Assembly (NCBI GenBank): GCA_945787485.1
Contig: CALZHV010000024.1
Coordinates: 1-17,081, forward strand
Length of the DNA stretch: 17,081 nucleotides
Source of the DNA: an uncultured Lachnospiraceae bacterium
GTDB taxonomy: Bacteria > Bacillota > Clostridia > Lachnospirales > Lachnospiraceae
Reading direction: 5' to 3'
The notes beneath the pieces are model-generated. The model was given only the letters and a program-made list of their open reading frames with translations, searched no databases and was not told where the DNA came from. This document shows, in pieces, positions 1 to 6,619 of the stretch (within the stretch, counting starts at the first letter, position 1; every line of letters begins with the position of its first letter). Both the position numbers and the translations under genes were made by a program.

Positions 1-69
1 TTCCCAAAAACAATCATTTTTTCTGGGATTTGAATTCATCACTTCTAATTGTTTTTTAGAAAATACATC

Positions 70-98
70 TTCGAAAAATAAAAAATCTTTATTATTAT
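70..98 (+). promoter_or_regulatory. weak candidate promoter for the alpha/beta-hydrolase gene
   Basis: A TTCGAA box at 70-75 and a TATTAT box at 93-98 are separated by 17 bases, about 36 bases before the start codon. The region is very AT-rich, so such matches arise easily by chance. The spacing is ideal, but the -35 match is poor. The gene could instead be read from upstream of the window. Confidence 0.25.
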
Positions 99-133
99 AT
101 CAATCATGATGAGTAAAACAAAAGGAGAAAGTT

Positions 134-1213
134 ATGGAAGCAAAGAGCATGCAAAAAAATTACAAAGTAAAACGTTTTTTACATACGTTTTTCAAAATAT
201 TTATAATATTTATGCTGGCTACGGCAGCCATAAATGTGCTTTTGTTCGGATGGATATATTTTAACGACAAAAACGAATCAAAAAAAGAAGAGGTTTATCT
301 TACTCCACCGGGACAGATGGTTGAGGTAAACGGACACAAAATGCATGTACTTGTATCCGGAGATGAAAATGCAGAAACAACACTTGTATTTATGCACAGT
401 GCAACAACATATGATGATGCAATTGCACTCTTGCCGCTTTGGGAACAGCTTTCTGATTACAGACTTGTGCTTGTAGAAAGAAGCGGATACGGATACAGTG
501 AAGTAAGTGAAGATGAAGTGAGCAGGGATATAGACACAATACTTGATGAAACAAGACAGGCACTTGCAAAATGTGAAATTGACGGAACATACACTCTGGT
601 TCCTATCGGAACAGCCGGAGTAGAAGCAATACACTGGGCAAATAAGTACCCTGAAGAAGTAAATGGCATTTTTGGTATTTCAATAAATTATCCGGAGCAG
701 TTTGCGGAAATCACTCAGGATGAATATTGCGGTTTCTTTGATTATCTGCTTGTGCAATTTTGCAACATTGGTGGTCAGAGACTTATGAAATCTGTTTATC
801 CTTCAAATGATGCTGCATTGTACACACCGCTTCAGATGAATATAAGAAATGCGCTCATATCGAAAAACGGATATACAAGAGATATGTATAATGAAGATTT
901 AGCTATGGTAAACAATGCTTCTGTAGTAGCCAAAGAAGGATGGCCTGAAGATATAGAAATATTTGTGCTTTATTCAAATCCGCTTATGGAACCGTACAGA
1001 CTTACACAGGAAGATATCAATGGTCAATATGAGCAGGCACTTGAAACAAATCCTGATAATGATTACATATCAATGTATAATGAAACATTGAGGGATTACT
1101 ATATGCAATTTAACAATGTAACCTTTGAGGAAACAGACGGACCGGTGAGATTATATACATATAATCCACAGTTAATTGCAGAAAAAATTGTTAAATTTTT
1201 ATATACAAAATAA
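134..1213 (+). CDS. membrane-anchored alpha/beta-hydrolase-fold protein, probably non-canonical or catalytically inactive
   Basis: This 359-aa protein has a basic N-terminus and one hydrophobic segment at about residues 17-42, which would anchor it with the rest outside the cell. The start ATG follows AAAGGAGA with good spacing. From about residue 60 it resembles the alpha/beta-hydrolase fold: LVFMHSATTYDD (about 84-95) matches the oxyanion-side HG loop, LVLVERSGYGYS (111-122) matches the strand-loop that usually reads D-x-x-G-x-G-x-S, and WANKYPEEV (168-176) is the usual helix after the nucleophile. The nucleophile elbow, normally G-x-S-x-G or, in my recollection of Firmicute relatives, PHSMSG, here reads PIGTAG (157-162). 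Gly159 therefore sits where Ser is expected, with Thr160 next to it. The C-terminal region that normally carries the catalytic His before a P-x-x-I-A-x-x-I helix reads LYTYNPQLIAEKI (340-352), with no His. Family membership is fairly secure; loss of hydrolase activity is inference from by-eye alignment. No clear terminator follows it. Confidence 0.8.
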   Translation: MEAKSMQKNYKVKRFLHTFFKIFIIFMLATAAINVLLFGWIYFNDKNESKKEEVYLTPPGQMVEVNGHKMHVLVSGDENAETTLVFMHSATTYDDAIALLPLWEQLSDYRLVLVERSGYGYSEVSEDEVSRDIDTILDETRQALAKCEIDGTYTLVPIGTAGVEAIHWANKYPEEVNGIFGISINYPEQFAEITQDEYCGFFDYLLVQFCNIGGQRLMKSVYPSNDAALYTPLQMNIRNALISKNGYTRDMYNEDLAMVNNASVVAKEGWPEDIEIFVLYSNPLMEPYRLTQEDINGQYEQALETNPDNDYISMYNETLRDYYMQFNNVTFEETDGPVRLYTYNPQLIAEKIVKFLYTK

Positions 1214-1285
1214 TTACATAACTGTTTCATAATTTGAAAAAATGTATATACTGTACAAAAACACAAATAAAATTAAAAAAAAAGC

Positions 1286-1314
1286 TTGCAAAGTTGGGCA
1301 ATATGTCCTATAAT
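1286..1314 (+). promoter_or_regulatory. sigma-A-type promoter of the ABC importer unit
   Basis: TTGCAA (1286-1291) and a perfect TATAAT (1309-1314) are separated by exactly 17 bases, and an A-rich tract lies just upstream of the -35 box. Transcription would begin near 1321, about 208 bases before the start codon of the solute-binding protein. The -35 box and spacer contain TTGC-8-GCAA (1286-1301), a short inverted repeat that could be an operator but could equally be chance. Confidence 0.75.
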
Positions 1315-1320
1315 CATTTT

Positions 1321-1528
1321 AGTCACGAACAGAATACGTGATACATAATGGAACCAGCAGTCAATGACTGATAATTAATAGGTTCATTAATAACCAGTTC
1401 GCTTATACGTGTGATTGTTCAATCAGTTCAGCTACACATGGATGACCTCAGTAGTTTATGTGCAGCTTGGGAGAACATGAAGCAAATATAAGCAGAACAC
1501 ACACACATTATAAAAGGAGGGTTTTTTT
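1321..1528 (+). other. long structured 5' leader of the solute-binding protein mRNA
   Basis: The 315-base gap between the hydrolase and the solute-binding protein holds the promoter and this untranslated leader. I can fold several hairpins in it: TCACG/CGTGA (1323-1327 with 1337-1341); CAGTCA/TGACTG (1358-1363 with 1365-1370) enclosed by GAACC/GGTTC (1351-1355 with 1381-1385); TGATTG/CAATCA around 1412-1425; and AGCTACACAT/ATGTGCAGCT (1430-1439 with 1458-1467, one A-C mismatch, 18-base loop). A CA-repeat (about 1497-1507) and a strong ribosome binding site, AAAGGAGGG (1513-1521), follow. No terminator U-tract is seen, and I do not recognise a known riboswitch class. mRNA stabilisation or translational control is inference. 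Confidence 0.45.
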
Positions 1529-2944
1529 GTGAAAAAATTCAAAAAAGCAATGGCTTTATCACTTGCACTCGCTATGGGTCTTTCACTTGTAGCTTGTGGT
1601 GATAAGACAGAAGACACAACTGCAACAGAAGCAACAGAGACAGAGGCAGAGACTGAAGCAGCAGAGACTGAGGAAGCTGAAACTTCAGAATCAGAGGTAG
1701 TAGAAGTAGATAACGAAGCAGCAGTTCAGGCACTCGTTGATGCAGCTACAGCTAATGGAAAGGCTATCCATGTATACTCATGGAATGAGGAGCTCGGTTC
1801 AAGAATCGATTCTCACTTCAGAACAAAGTATCCTGAGTTAGAGTCACTCGTAATTTACGAGAACCTTGACGTATCAGGTACTGGTGAAGAGTACAAGACA
1901 GGTATCCAGAACGCTATCAACGCAGCTGATGACAATGCTCCATCAATCGTTGCAGCTGATAATGATGTTGCTCTTTACTTCGCTCAGCAGGACTGGGCTG
2001 TTAATTTAACAGACATCGGTCTTACAGCTGATATGTACGCTAATGCTTATGACTTCACAGTTGAGTATGGTACAATCGACGGAAACCTTAAGGCTATGAC
2101 ATGGCAGTGTCCAGCAGGATGTTTTGTTTACAGAACAGACGTTGCTGAAGACGTGCTTGGTGCTAAGACTCCAGAAGAAGTTCAGGAGCTCGTTAAGGAT
2201 TGGGATACATTCCTTGAGACAGCTGCTACTTTAAAGGAAGCTGGCAAGTATATGCTTTCAGGTCCAGACGATCTTAAGTATGCATTCATCGATCAGAAGA
2301 CTTCACCTTGGGTACAGGATGGAAAGCTTAACATCGATTCATGCATCAATGATTACTTAGAGACTTCAAAGACAATGTATGACAATGATTACACACTTAA
2401 GAGTGCTATGTGGTCTTCAGAGTGGACAGCAAACATGGCTACAGGTGATGTATTCGGTTACTTCGGATGTACATGGTTCGTACAGTGGAGCTTAAATGAA
2501 GAGTCACACGGTATGTGGAATGTTTGTGATGGCCCTGTTAGCTATCACTGGGGTGGTTCATACTTAACAGTATCTAACCTTTGCCCTAACAATGAACTTG
2601 CAGCACTTGTTGTTTACACACTTTGCTGTGATGAGGATGTAATGTACGATCTTTACGCTGATGATTATGACTTCCCTAACAATAAGGCTTCAGTTCAGAG
2701 ACTTATTGCTGATGGTAAGGGTTCTAACCCAATCCTTGGTGGTCAGGATCCACTTGTAACTTGGGATTCAGTAGGCCAGGGTATCTCACTTGAGAATGCT
2801 ACATCATACGATGCTACATTCAACGGATACTTAGATTCAGCTGCTTCATCATACTGGTCAGGTTCACTTGATTCAGTTGACGCTGCAATCGCTAACATCA
2901 AGGAGCAGGTAGCTAACGCATACTCAGATATCGTTATCGAGTAA
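1529..2944 (+). CDS. ABC transporter solute-binding lipoprotein, carbohydrate (CUT1) type
   Basis: This 471-aa extracellular binding protein would capture a sugar or oligosaccharide and deliver it to the two permeases encoded downstream. It starts with GTG, eight bases after a near-perfect AAAGGAGGG site. The signal peptide (K-rich start, then hydrophobic residues 7-20) ends in the lipobox L20-V-A-C23, so Cys23 should be lipidated and the protein tethered to the membrane. Residues about 25-60 are a low-complexity Thr/Glu/Ala linker, common in abundant Lachnospiraceae binding proteins. The mature domain has the Trp/Tyr-rich character of sugar-binding family 1 proteins, such as SWNEELGSRID near 84 and WSSEWTANMATGDVFGYFGCTW near 295-320. 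Codon use differs visibly from neighbours: many C-ending AAC, ATC, TTC and GAC codons, plus GCT, CTT and TCA, as expected of a highly expressed gene. The substrate cannot be read from the sequence. Confidence 0.9.
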   Translation: MKKFKKAMALSLALAMGLSLVACGDKTEDTTATEATETEAETEAAETEEAETSESEVVEVDNEAAVQALVDAATANGKAIHVYSWNEELGSRIDSHFRTKYPELESLVIYENLDVSGTGEEYKTGIQNAINAADDNAPSIVAADNDVALYFAQQDWAVNLTDIGLTADMYANAYDFTVEYGTIDGNLKAMTWQCPAGCFVYRTDVAEDVLGAKTPEEVQELVKDWDTFLETAATLKEAGKYMLSGPDDLKYAFIDQKTSPWVQDGKLNIDSCINDYLETSKTMYDNDYTLKSAMWSSEWTANMATGDVFGYFGCTWFVQWSLNEESHGMWNVCDGPVSYHWGGSYLTVSNLCPNNELAALVVYTLCCDEDVMYDLYADDYDFPNNKASVQRLIADGKGSNPILGGQDPLVTWDSVGQGISLENATSYDATFNGYLDSAASSYWSGSLDSVDAAIANIKEQVANAYSDIVIE

Positions 2945-2980
2945 TTATAGTTAGTATCTATTTAGCTAATAGCTAATTAA

Positions 2981-3006
2981 TATGCACCGGATTCGTCCGG
3001 TGCATA
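2981..3006 (+). other. UUCG-loop hairpin just after the solute-binding protein gene
   Basis: TATGCACCGGA and TCCGGTGCATA form a perfect 11-bp stem around a TTCG tetraloop, 36 bases after the stop codon. It is followed by AATTTAAAAAAA rather than a U-tract, so it is unlikely to be an efficient intrinsic terminator for + strand transcription. A 3'-stabilising hairpin that would keep the binding-protein mRNA more abundant than the permease mRNA is the most natural reading (inference, by analogy with intercistronic hairpins in other binding-protein operons). Confidence 0.6.
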
Positions 3007-3029
3007 ATTTAAAAAAACATAAAACCGCT

Positions 3030-3093
3030 GTTAGGCATTTTGTAAAGATTTTGTGCTTCTGAATTCAGAAGCCTTTTTTACAAAATGTCTAAC
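3030..3093 (+). repeat. 17-bp inverted repeat enclosing a terminator hairpin
   Basis: GTTAGGCATTTTGTAAA (3030-3046) is the reverse complement of TTTACAAAATGTCTAAC (3077-3093), except for one position that can form a G-U pair. The arms enclose the terminator hairpin at 3055-3072, and the right arm begins inside the terminator's U-tract. The outer helix can form only in transcripts that read past the terminator, so read-through RNA would carry one long nested hairpin. It could be a regulatory element, an RNase III-type target, or a tiny mobile repeat; only the symmetry itself is seen. Confidence 0.7.
3055..3079 (+). terminator. intrinsic terminator between the binding protein and permease genes
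   Basis: GCTTCTGAATTCAGAAGC is a perfect 18-base palindrome followed by C and six T residues, the standard form of a rho-independent terminator. It lies inside a putative operon, 68 bases before the first permease start, so partial termination would lower permease expression relative to the binding protein. I see no convincing new promoter between it and the permease gene. Confidence 0.7.
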
Positions 3094-3146
3094 TGGGGAA
3101 ACGTGAATATTATGTTAAAAAAATAAAAGGTTGGGGAAGTGAAATC

Positions 3147-4121
3147 ATGAAAAGAAAGACAGTTGAATATGGAAAATATGGATATATATTCATCGCTCCA
3201 TTCTTCTTAGTATTCTTGTTATTCCAGTTATATCCACTGATATATACCTTTTATCTTAGTTTTGTTACATATAAGATGACAGATGGAAAATGGAATACAC
3301 CTAAATTCTGTGGTTTTGACAATTATATGGCAATGTTAACAAAAAAGAATTTCGAAACAAATTCTACTGTATGGTTTGATACATTACCTATGAACTCAAT
3401 TAAGAATACAATTATTATTTGGGTTATCAACTTTATACCACAGGTTTTATTGGCATTAGTACTTGCTGCTTGGTTTACTGATACAGTAATTAAGTTAAAA
3501 GGACAGGGCGCATTCAAGGTATTGATGTATATGCCTAATATTATTACAGCTTCATCAATCGCTGTATTGTTCTATAACCTTTTTGCTAACCAGGGACCAA
3601 TCACAATAATGTTGAGAAACATGCACATTATTAAAGAAACATATAACTTCATGGAGAGTAAGGTCGCAACAATCGGTCTTATTGGTTTCATGCAGTTCTG
3701 GATGTGGTATGGTAATACTATGATTACTCTTATCGCAGGTATTTTGGGTATTAGCCCATCACTTTACGAGGCTGCCATGGTTGACGGTGCAAACGGAACA
3801 CAGCAGTTCTTCAGCATCACATTACCATTGCTTAAACCAATTCTTCAGTTTACATTGGTTACATCAGCAATCGGTGGTCTTCAGATGTACGATATACCTG
3901 CATTGTTCAACGTAACAAATACTGGTATCGGTCAGCCGGACCGTGTCAGCCATACTGTAACAATGCAGATTAGAGAGTTCGCAAGTTCTTCTAATCCTGA
4001 TTATGGTAAAGCTGCCGCTATTTCAGGTATATTGTTCTTAGTAACTTTAGCAATCAGTCTTGTATTCTTCGCTGTAACTCGTGATCGTGAGCCAAAGCAG
4101 AAGCATGCGGTAATTAGATAG
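3147..4121 (+). CDS. ABC transporter permease, MalF/UgpA-like (CUT1)
   Basis: This 324-aa integral membrane protein has about six hydrophobic segments (roughly 12-40, 88-108, 121-146, 175-198, 229-245 and 289-312). The cytoplasmic EAA loop that docks the ATPase reads YEAAMVDGANGTQQFFSITL and continues to PLLKP (about 207-231), matching the EAA-x-x-DGA...LP signature of sugar permeases. The N-terminal YIFIAPFFLVFLLFQLYPL is typical of the MalF side. The ribosome binding site is weak (GGGGAAGTG before the ATG at 3147), in contrast with the strong site of the binding protein. The gene lies 16 bases before the second permease and is surely co-translated with it. The substrate is unknown but is probably a sugar. 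Confidence 0.93.
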   Translation: MKRKTVEYGKYGYIFIAPFFLVFLLFQLYPLIYTFYLSFVTYKMTDGKWNTPKFCGFDNYMAMLTKKNFETNSTVWFDTLPMNSIKNTIIIWVINFIPQVLLALVLAAWFTDTVIKLKGQGAFKVLMYMPNIITASSIAVLFYNLFANQGPITIMLRNMHIIKETYNFMESKVATIGLIGFMQFWMWYGNTMITLIAGILGISPSLYEAAMVDGANGTQQFFSITLPLLKPILQFTLVTSAIGGLQMYDIPALFNVTNTGIGQPDRVSHTVTMQIREFASSSNPDYGKAAAISGILFLVTLAISLVFFAVTRDREPKQKHAVIR

Positions 4122-4137
4122 GGAGGTGCACAGATAA

Positions 4138-5025
4138 ATGAGTAGAGTTGAAACTGGAATCGGAGCATCTCAGGAAGGATATGCAGCAAAGGTTCGTATT
4201 CATAAAATAATCAGAACTATAGTTTGTGTACTGCTTTGCATATTAAGTATTTTCCCTTTCTATGTAATGATTGTTAATACAACACTTAGTTCAGATGTTA
4301 TTAAGACAGGTATTCATTTGATACCTGGTACAAAATTAATAGATAACTTTACAGGTATGCTCGAAAGAACAGCCGGTAAAGGTACAAATGTATGGCAGGC
4401 TATGTTACATAGTGTAATCATTTCTGTGCCAGCAACTGTTTTACAGGTTTATTTCGCAACATTGACAGCTTATGGTCTTACAGTATATAACTTCAAATTA
4501 AAGAATATTGCATGGTCATTTATTATGGCAATCATGATGATTCCTGCACAGGTTTCTATCATCGGTTTCATGAACTTAATGATTAAGGTAAATCTTTACA
4601 ATACATACTGGCCATTGATAATTCCATGTATTGCAGCTCCATCAACTGTTTACTTCATGAGACAGTATATGCAGGGTGCTCTTTCAGTAGAAATTATCGA
4701 AGCTGCAAGAATTGATGGTTCAGGCGAGTTTGCTACCTTCAACAGAATTGCATTACCTTTGATGAAGCCTGCTATGGCTACACAGGCAATTTTCGCATTC
4801 GTTGCATCATGGAATAACTTGTATACTCCTACAATGATGATTTCAGATAACAGAAAATATACACTTCCTATGTTCATCACAGGTCTTAAGTCAGACTCAA
4901 TCAGAACAGATTATGGTTTTGTATACGTAGGTCTTTGTTTGACAGTATTGCCACTTATGATTGTTTACTTCATGTTATCAAAGTATATTATCGCCGGCGT
5001 TGCACTTGGTGGTGTAAAGGAGTAA
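4138..5025 (+). CDS. ABC transporter permease, MalG-like (CUT1)
   Basis: This is the second 6-TM subunit of the importer, 295 aa. An ATG at 4138 follows GGAGGT (4122-4127), directly after the stop of the first permease. The first membrane span is at about residues 24-47, after a charged cytoplasmic N-terminus. The EAA loop reads IIEAARIDGSGEFATFNRIA then LPLMKP (about 186-211), which is the canonical MalG-type signature. The C-terminus, SKYIIAGVALGGVKE, is the usual end of this family. The unit has no ATPase gene, so it presumably borrows a shared MsmX/MsmK-type ATPase encoded elsewhere (inference from how CUT1 importers in Firmicutes work). Confidence 0.93.
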   Translation: MSRVETGIGASQEGYAAKVRIHKIIRTIVCVLLCILSIFPFYVMIVNTTLSSDVIKTGIHLIPGTKLIDNFTGMLERTAGKGTNVWQAMLHSVIISVPATVLQVYFATLTAYGLTVYNFKLKNIAWSFIMAIMMIPAQVSIIGFMNLMIKVNLYNTYWPLIIPCIAAPSTVYFMRQYMQGALSVEIIEAARIDGSGEFATFNRIALPLMKPAMATQAIFAFVASWNNLYTPTMMISDNRKYTLPMFITGLKSDSIRTDYGFVYVGLCLTVLPLMIVYFMLSKYIIAGVALGGVKE

Positions 5026-5047
5026 TTTCCAAATTTAATTTTTATAA

Positions 5048-5076
5048 GGCTATCAGCAATGCTGATAGCCTTTTTT
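5048..5076 (+). terminator. intrinsic terminator ending the ABC importer unit
   Basis: GGCTATCAGC and GCTGATAGCC form a perfect 10-bp stem around an AAT loop, followed by six T residues, 23 bases after the permease stop. This is a textbook rho-independent terminator. Confidence 0.92.
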
Positions 5077-5136
5077 GTGCTCCAATTATAAATAAACGAT
5101 GCTATACCATTAAATATGTATTGATTGTGAAATATA

Positions 5137-5165
5137 TTGACTAAAGAATACAAATGCAATAAAAT
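5137..5165 (+). promoter_or_regulatory. sigma-A-type promoter of the PrsA/SurA-like lipoprotein gene
   Basis: TTGACT (5137-5142) and TAAAAT (5160-5165) are separated by 17 bases, giving a start near 5172 and a leader of about 90 bases. The leader contains an AT-only hairpin, ATATAT-TTCG-ATATAT, near 5190-5206. The preceding terminator and this promoter make the next gene an independent unit. Confidence 0.65.
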
Positions 5166-5260
5166 AAGAAAAGTGCTACGGCGATGGTTGTATATATTTC
5201 GATATATATTTACAAAGCTGTTTGACGTTAAATTATATGAAAATTTAGGATGGTATGGAT

Positions 5261-6346
5261 ATGAGAAGATTAATTAATCGTATAGCTGCACTTTCTATGT
5301 CGGCAATCATGATGCTTAGTATGAGTGGATGTGGAGACAGCTCTAAAGTGTCTTACGAAGCTGTATATTCTGATGAAGCAGCAAAAGAAACTGCTTTGAT
5401 GATTGGTGATTACGAGATAAGCTTGAGCGAGATAATTTTTTATGCTATTCAGGATTTGACATTATATAGCGGATATTCAAGTAAGCTTCAAACTGAGGAA
5501 AATCAATTATCTCATAAGGATAAGACATTAGGTCTTTTGCGAGAAACAAAGATTTTATACAATACTGCATTGTACAACAAGGTTGAGTTAAACGATAATG
5601 ACTTGGAAGCAAGAGATAAGCTTATTTCTTCATTTAAGAATTCAGTACCACAGAAGGTGCTTGATAAATATGGTATAACAGACGAATTGATTGAGCAGGT
5701 ATTTACTGAGCGAACATATGTTGAAAAGTTCCAAAATGATATTAAAAACGACATGGGACAAACTATGACAGAGGATGTCACAGAAGCCATGAAGGATTAT
5801 AATTTCATTACAATGTATTATATGACATTTCCGATTGTAGAAGTAGAAAATGATAGTCCGAAAAAAGATGAGGATGGAAATTATGTATATCTTTCTGATG
5901 CAGAGAAAAAGAAGGTAAAAGAAAATGCAGAAGCCGCAGTAAAAGAAATAAAGGCAGGTAATGATGCAGAGGAAGTAGCTGAAAAATATGGTGTAGCTGC
6001 ATACTGCACTGAACAAAAAGGATATGTTGGCTCTTTTGGCGAAGAGATTGATAAAATGCTTGAAAATGCAGAAACAGGATATTGTGTAGAACCATTTGAG
6101 GATACATTAGGATATGTAATTATATATGTAAAGAACGCACATGATGATGAGATGCGTGATGCATATATATACAGTCTTGTATCTGAAAGTGTAGAAGACC
6201 AGATGGAAGCACTGCAGAAAAAATGGCTTGCTACCATTGAAGTTGATGAAGAAAAAGATGTGGTCGGTACAGCCTGGGCTGATTTTGATATAGTAGAATT
6301 AGCGCTTACATTAGAGGATGCCGGTGTATTAGTAAAGCCGGAATAA
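5261..6346 (+). CDS. PrsA/SurA-like peptidyl-prolyl isomerase-fold lipoprotein
   Basis: This is a 361-aa exported lipoprotein, probably a folding factor for secreted proteins at the outer face of the membrane. I chose the ATG at 5261 over the one at 5255 because the AGGA at 5247-5250 is 10 bases from it and only 4 from the earlier ATG. The signal peptide ends in M-S-G-C24. Residues about 50-165 form a helical SurA/PrsA-N-type region. Residues about 179-292 have parvulin-domain layout: a beta-strand start (YNFITMYYMTF), the A-x-x-A-x-x-x-I-x-x-G helix (AEAAVKEIKAG), A-E-K-Y-G, GYVGSFGEEI, and the end FEDTLGYVIIYV. The histidines that parvulins normally carry in the first strand (H-I-L) and in the final G-Y-H-I are missing (FITMYYM and GYVII), so it may act as a chaperone rather than an isomerase (inference). 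It has its own promoter and terminator. Confidence 0.82.
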   Translation: MRRLINRIAALSMSAIMMLSMSGCGDSSKVSYEAVYSDEAAKETALMIGDYEISLSEIIFYAIQDLTLYSGYSSKLQTEENQLSHKDKTLGLLRETKILYNTALYNKVELNDNDLEARDKLISSFKNSVPQKVLDKYGITDELIEQVFTERTYVEKFQNDIKNDMGQTMTEDVTEAMKDYNFITMYYMTFPIVEVENDSPKKDEDGNYVYLSDAEKKKVKENAEAAVKEIKAGNDAEEVAEKYGVAAYCTEQKGYVGSFGEEIDKMLENAETGYCVEPFEDTLGYVIIYVKNAHDDEMRDAYIYSLVSESVEDQMEALQKKWLATIEVDEEKDVVGTAWADFDIVELALTLEDAGVLVKPE

Positions 6347-6368
6347 TAAAAATATAATAGAATAAGTA

Positions 6369-6419
6369 TTGCAAAAAAAAGAGGTAATGCATAAATGTGT
6401 TACTTCTTTTTTTGTGCAA
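6369..6419 (+). terminator. AT-rich terminator, potentially bidirectional, after the lipoprotein gene
   Basis: TTGCAAAAAAAAGAGGTAA (6369-6387) pairs with TTACTTCTTTTTTTGTGCAA (6400-6419), with one G-U pair and one bulge. The central 12 bases can also largely pair. A-tract and T-tract arms make it usable from either strand, although only + strand genes are present nearby. Confidence 0.8.
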
Positions 6420-6427
6420 TAAGCTGC

Positions 6428-6482
6428 TAGGCGAGATGTCATTGCTTGAATATCGAGTAAGTGGCAGCCTGATCGATTTTTT
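6428..6482 (+). terminator. second terminator-like hairpin upstream of dgt
   Basis: A 13-bp stem pairs TGTCATTGCTTGA (6437-6449) with TCGAGTAA-G-TGGCA (6453-6466, one bulged G) around an ATA loop. It is extended by TAGGC/GCCTG (6428-6432 with 6467-6471) across a GAGA bulge. ATCGA and then six T residues follow (6477-6482). It lies only 8 bases after the previous terminator. It could be a back-up terminator, the 3' end of a small RNA, or an attenuator for dgt; nothing in sequence alone decides. Confidence 0.45.
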
Positions 6483-6529
6483 GAGAAAAATGAAATAAAA
6501 AAAGGAATATTTCAAATTTTGTAGAATAA

Positions 6530-6535
6530 TATAAT
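6530..6535 (+). promoter_or_regulatory. candidate -10 box before dgt
   Basis: A perfect TATAAT lies about 85 bases before the preferred dgt start, in the 273-base gap that otherwise holds the two hairpins. No good -35 box lies at 16-18 bases; TTTCAA at 6510-6515 is too close. Some promoter must lie in this gap, because two terminators precede it and a long gene run follows. Confidence 0.35.
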
Positions 6536-6619
6536 TGTGTGGTCTGTATTATCAGATTTACATAATATGTTTGTTATTGGGTCTAATGATTTGTGTTAAA
6601 GTACAATGAAAGGGAAAAA

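Noticed and set aside
2..28. TCCCA/TGGGA hairpin with A/T arms at the left edge as a terminator of an upstream gene
   Set aside because: The stem is short with a mismatch, the loop is long, only three T follow, and the upstream gene is not in the window.
4935..5144. 69-codon + strand frame overlapping the end of the second permease and its terminator
   Set aside because: It is out of frame with the permease, crosses the terminator at 5048-5076 and has no ribosome binding site.
6593..6619. GTG start giving a longer dgt product
   Set aside because: No good ribosome binding site precedes it. The ATG at 6620 has AAAGGG at 5 bases and gives a typical family N-terminus.
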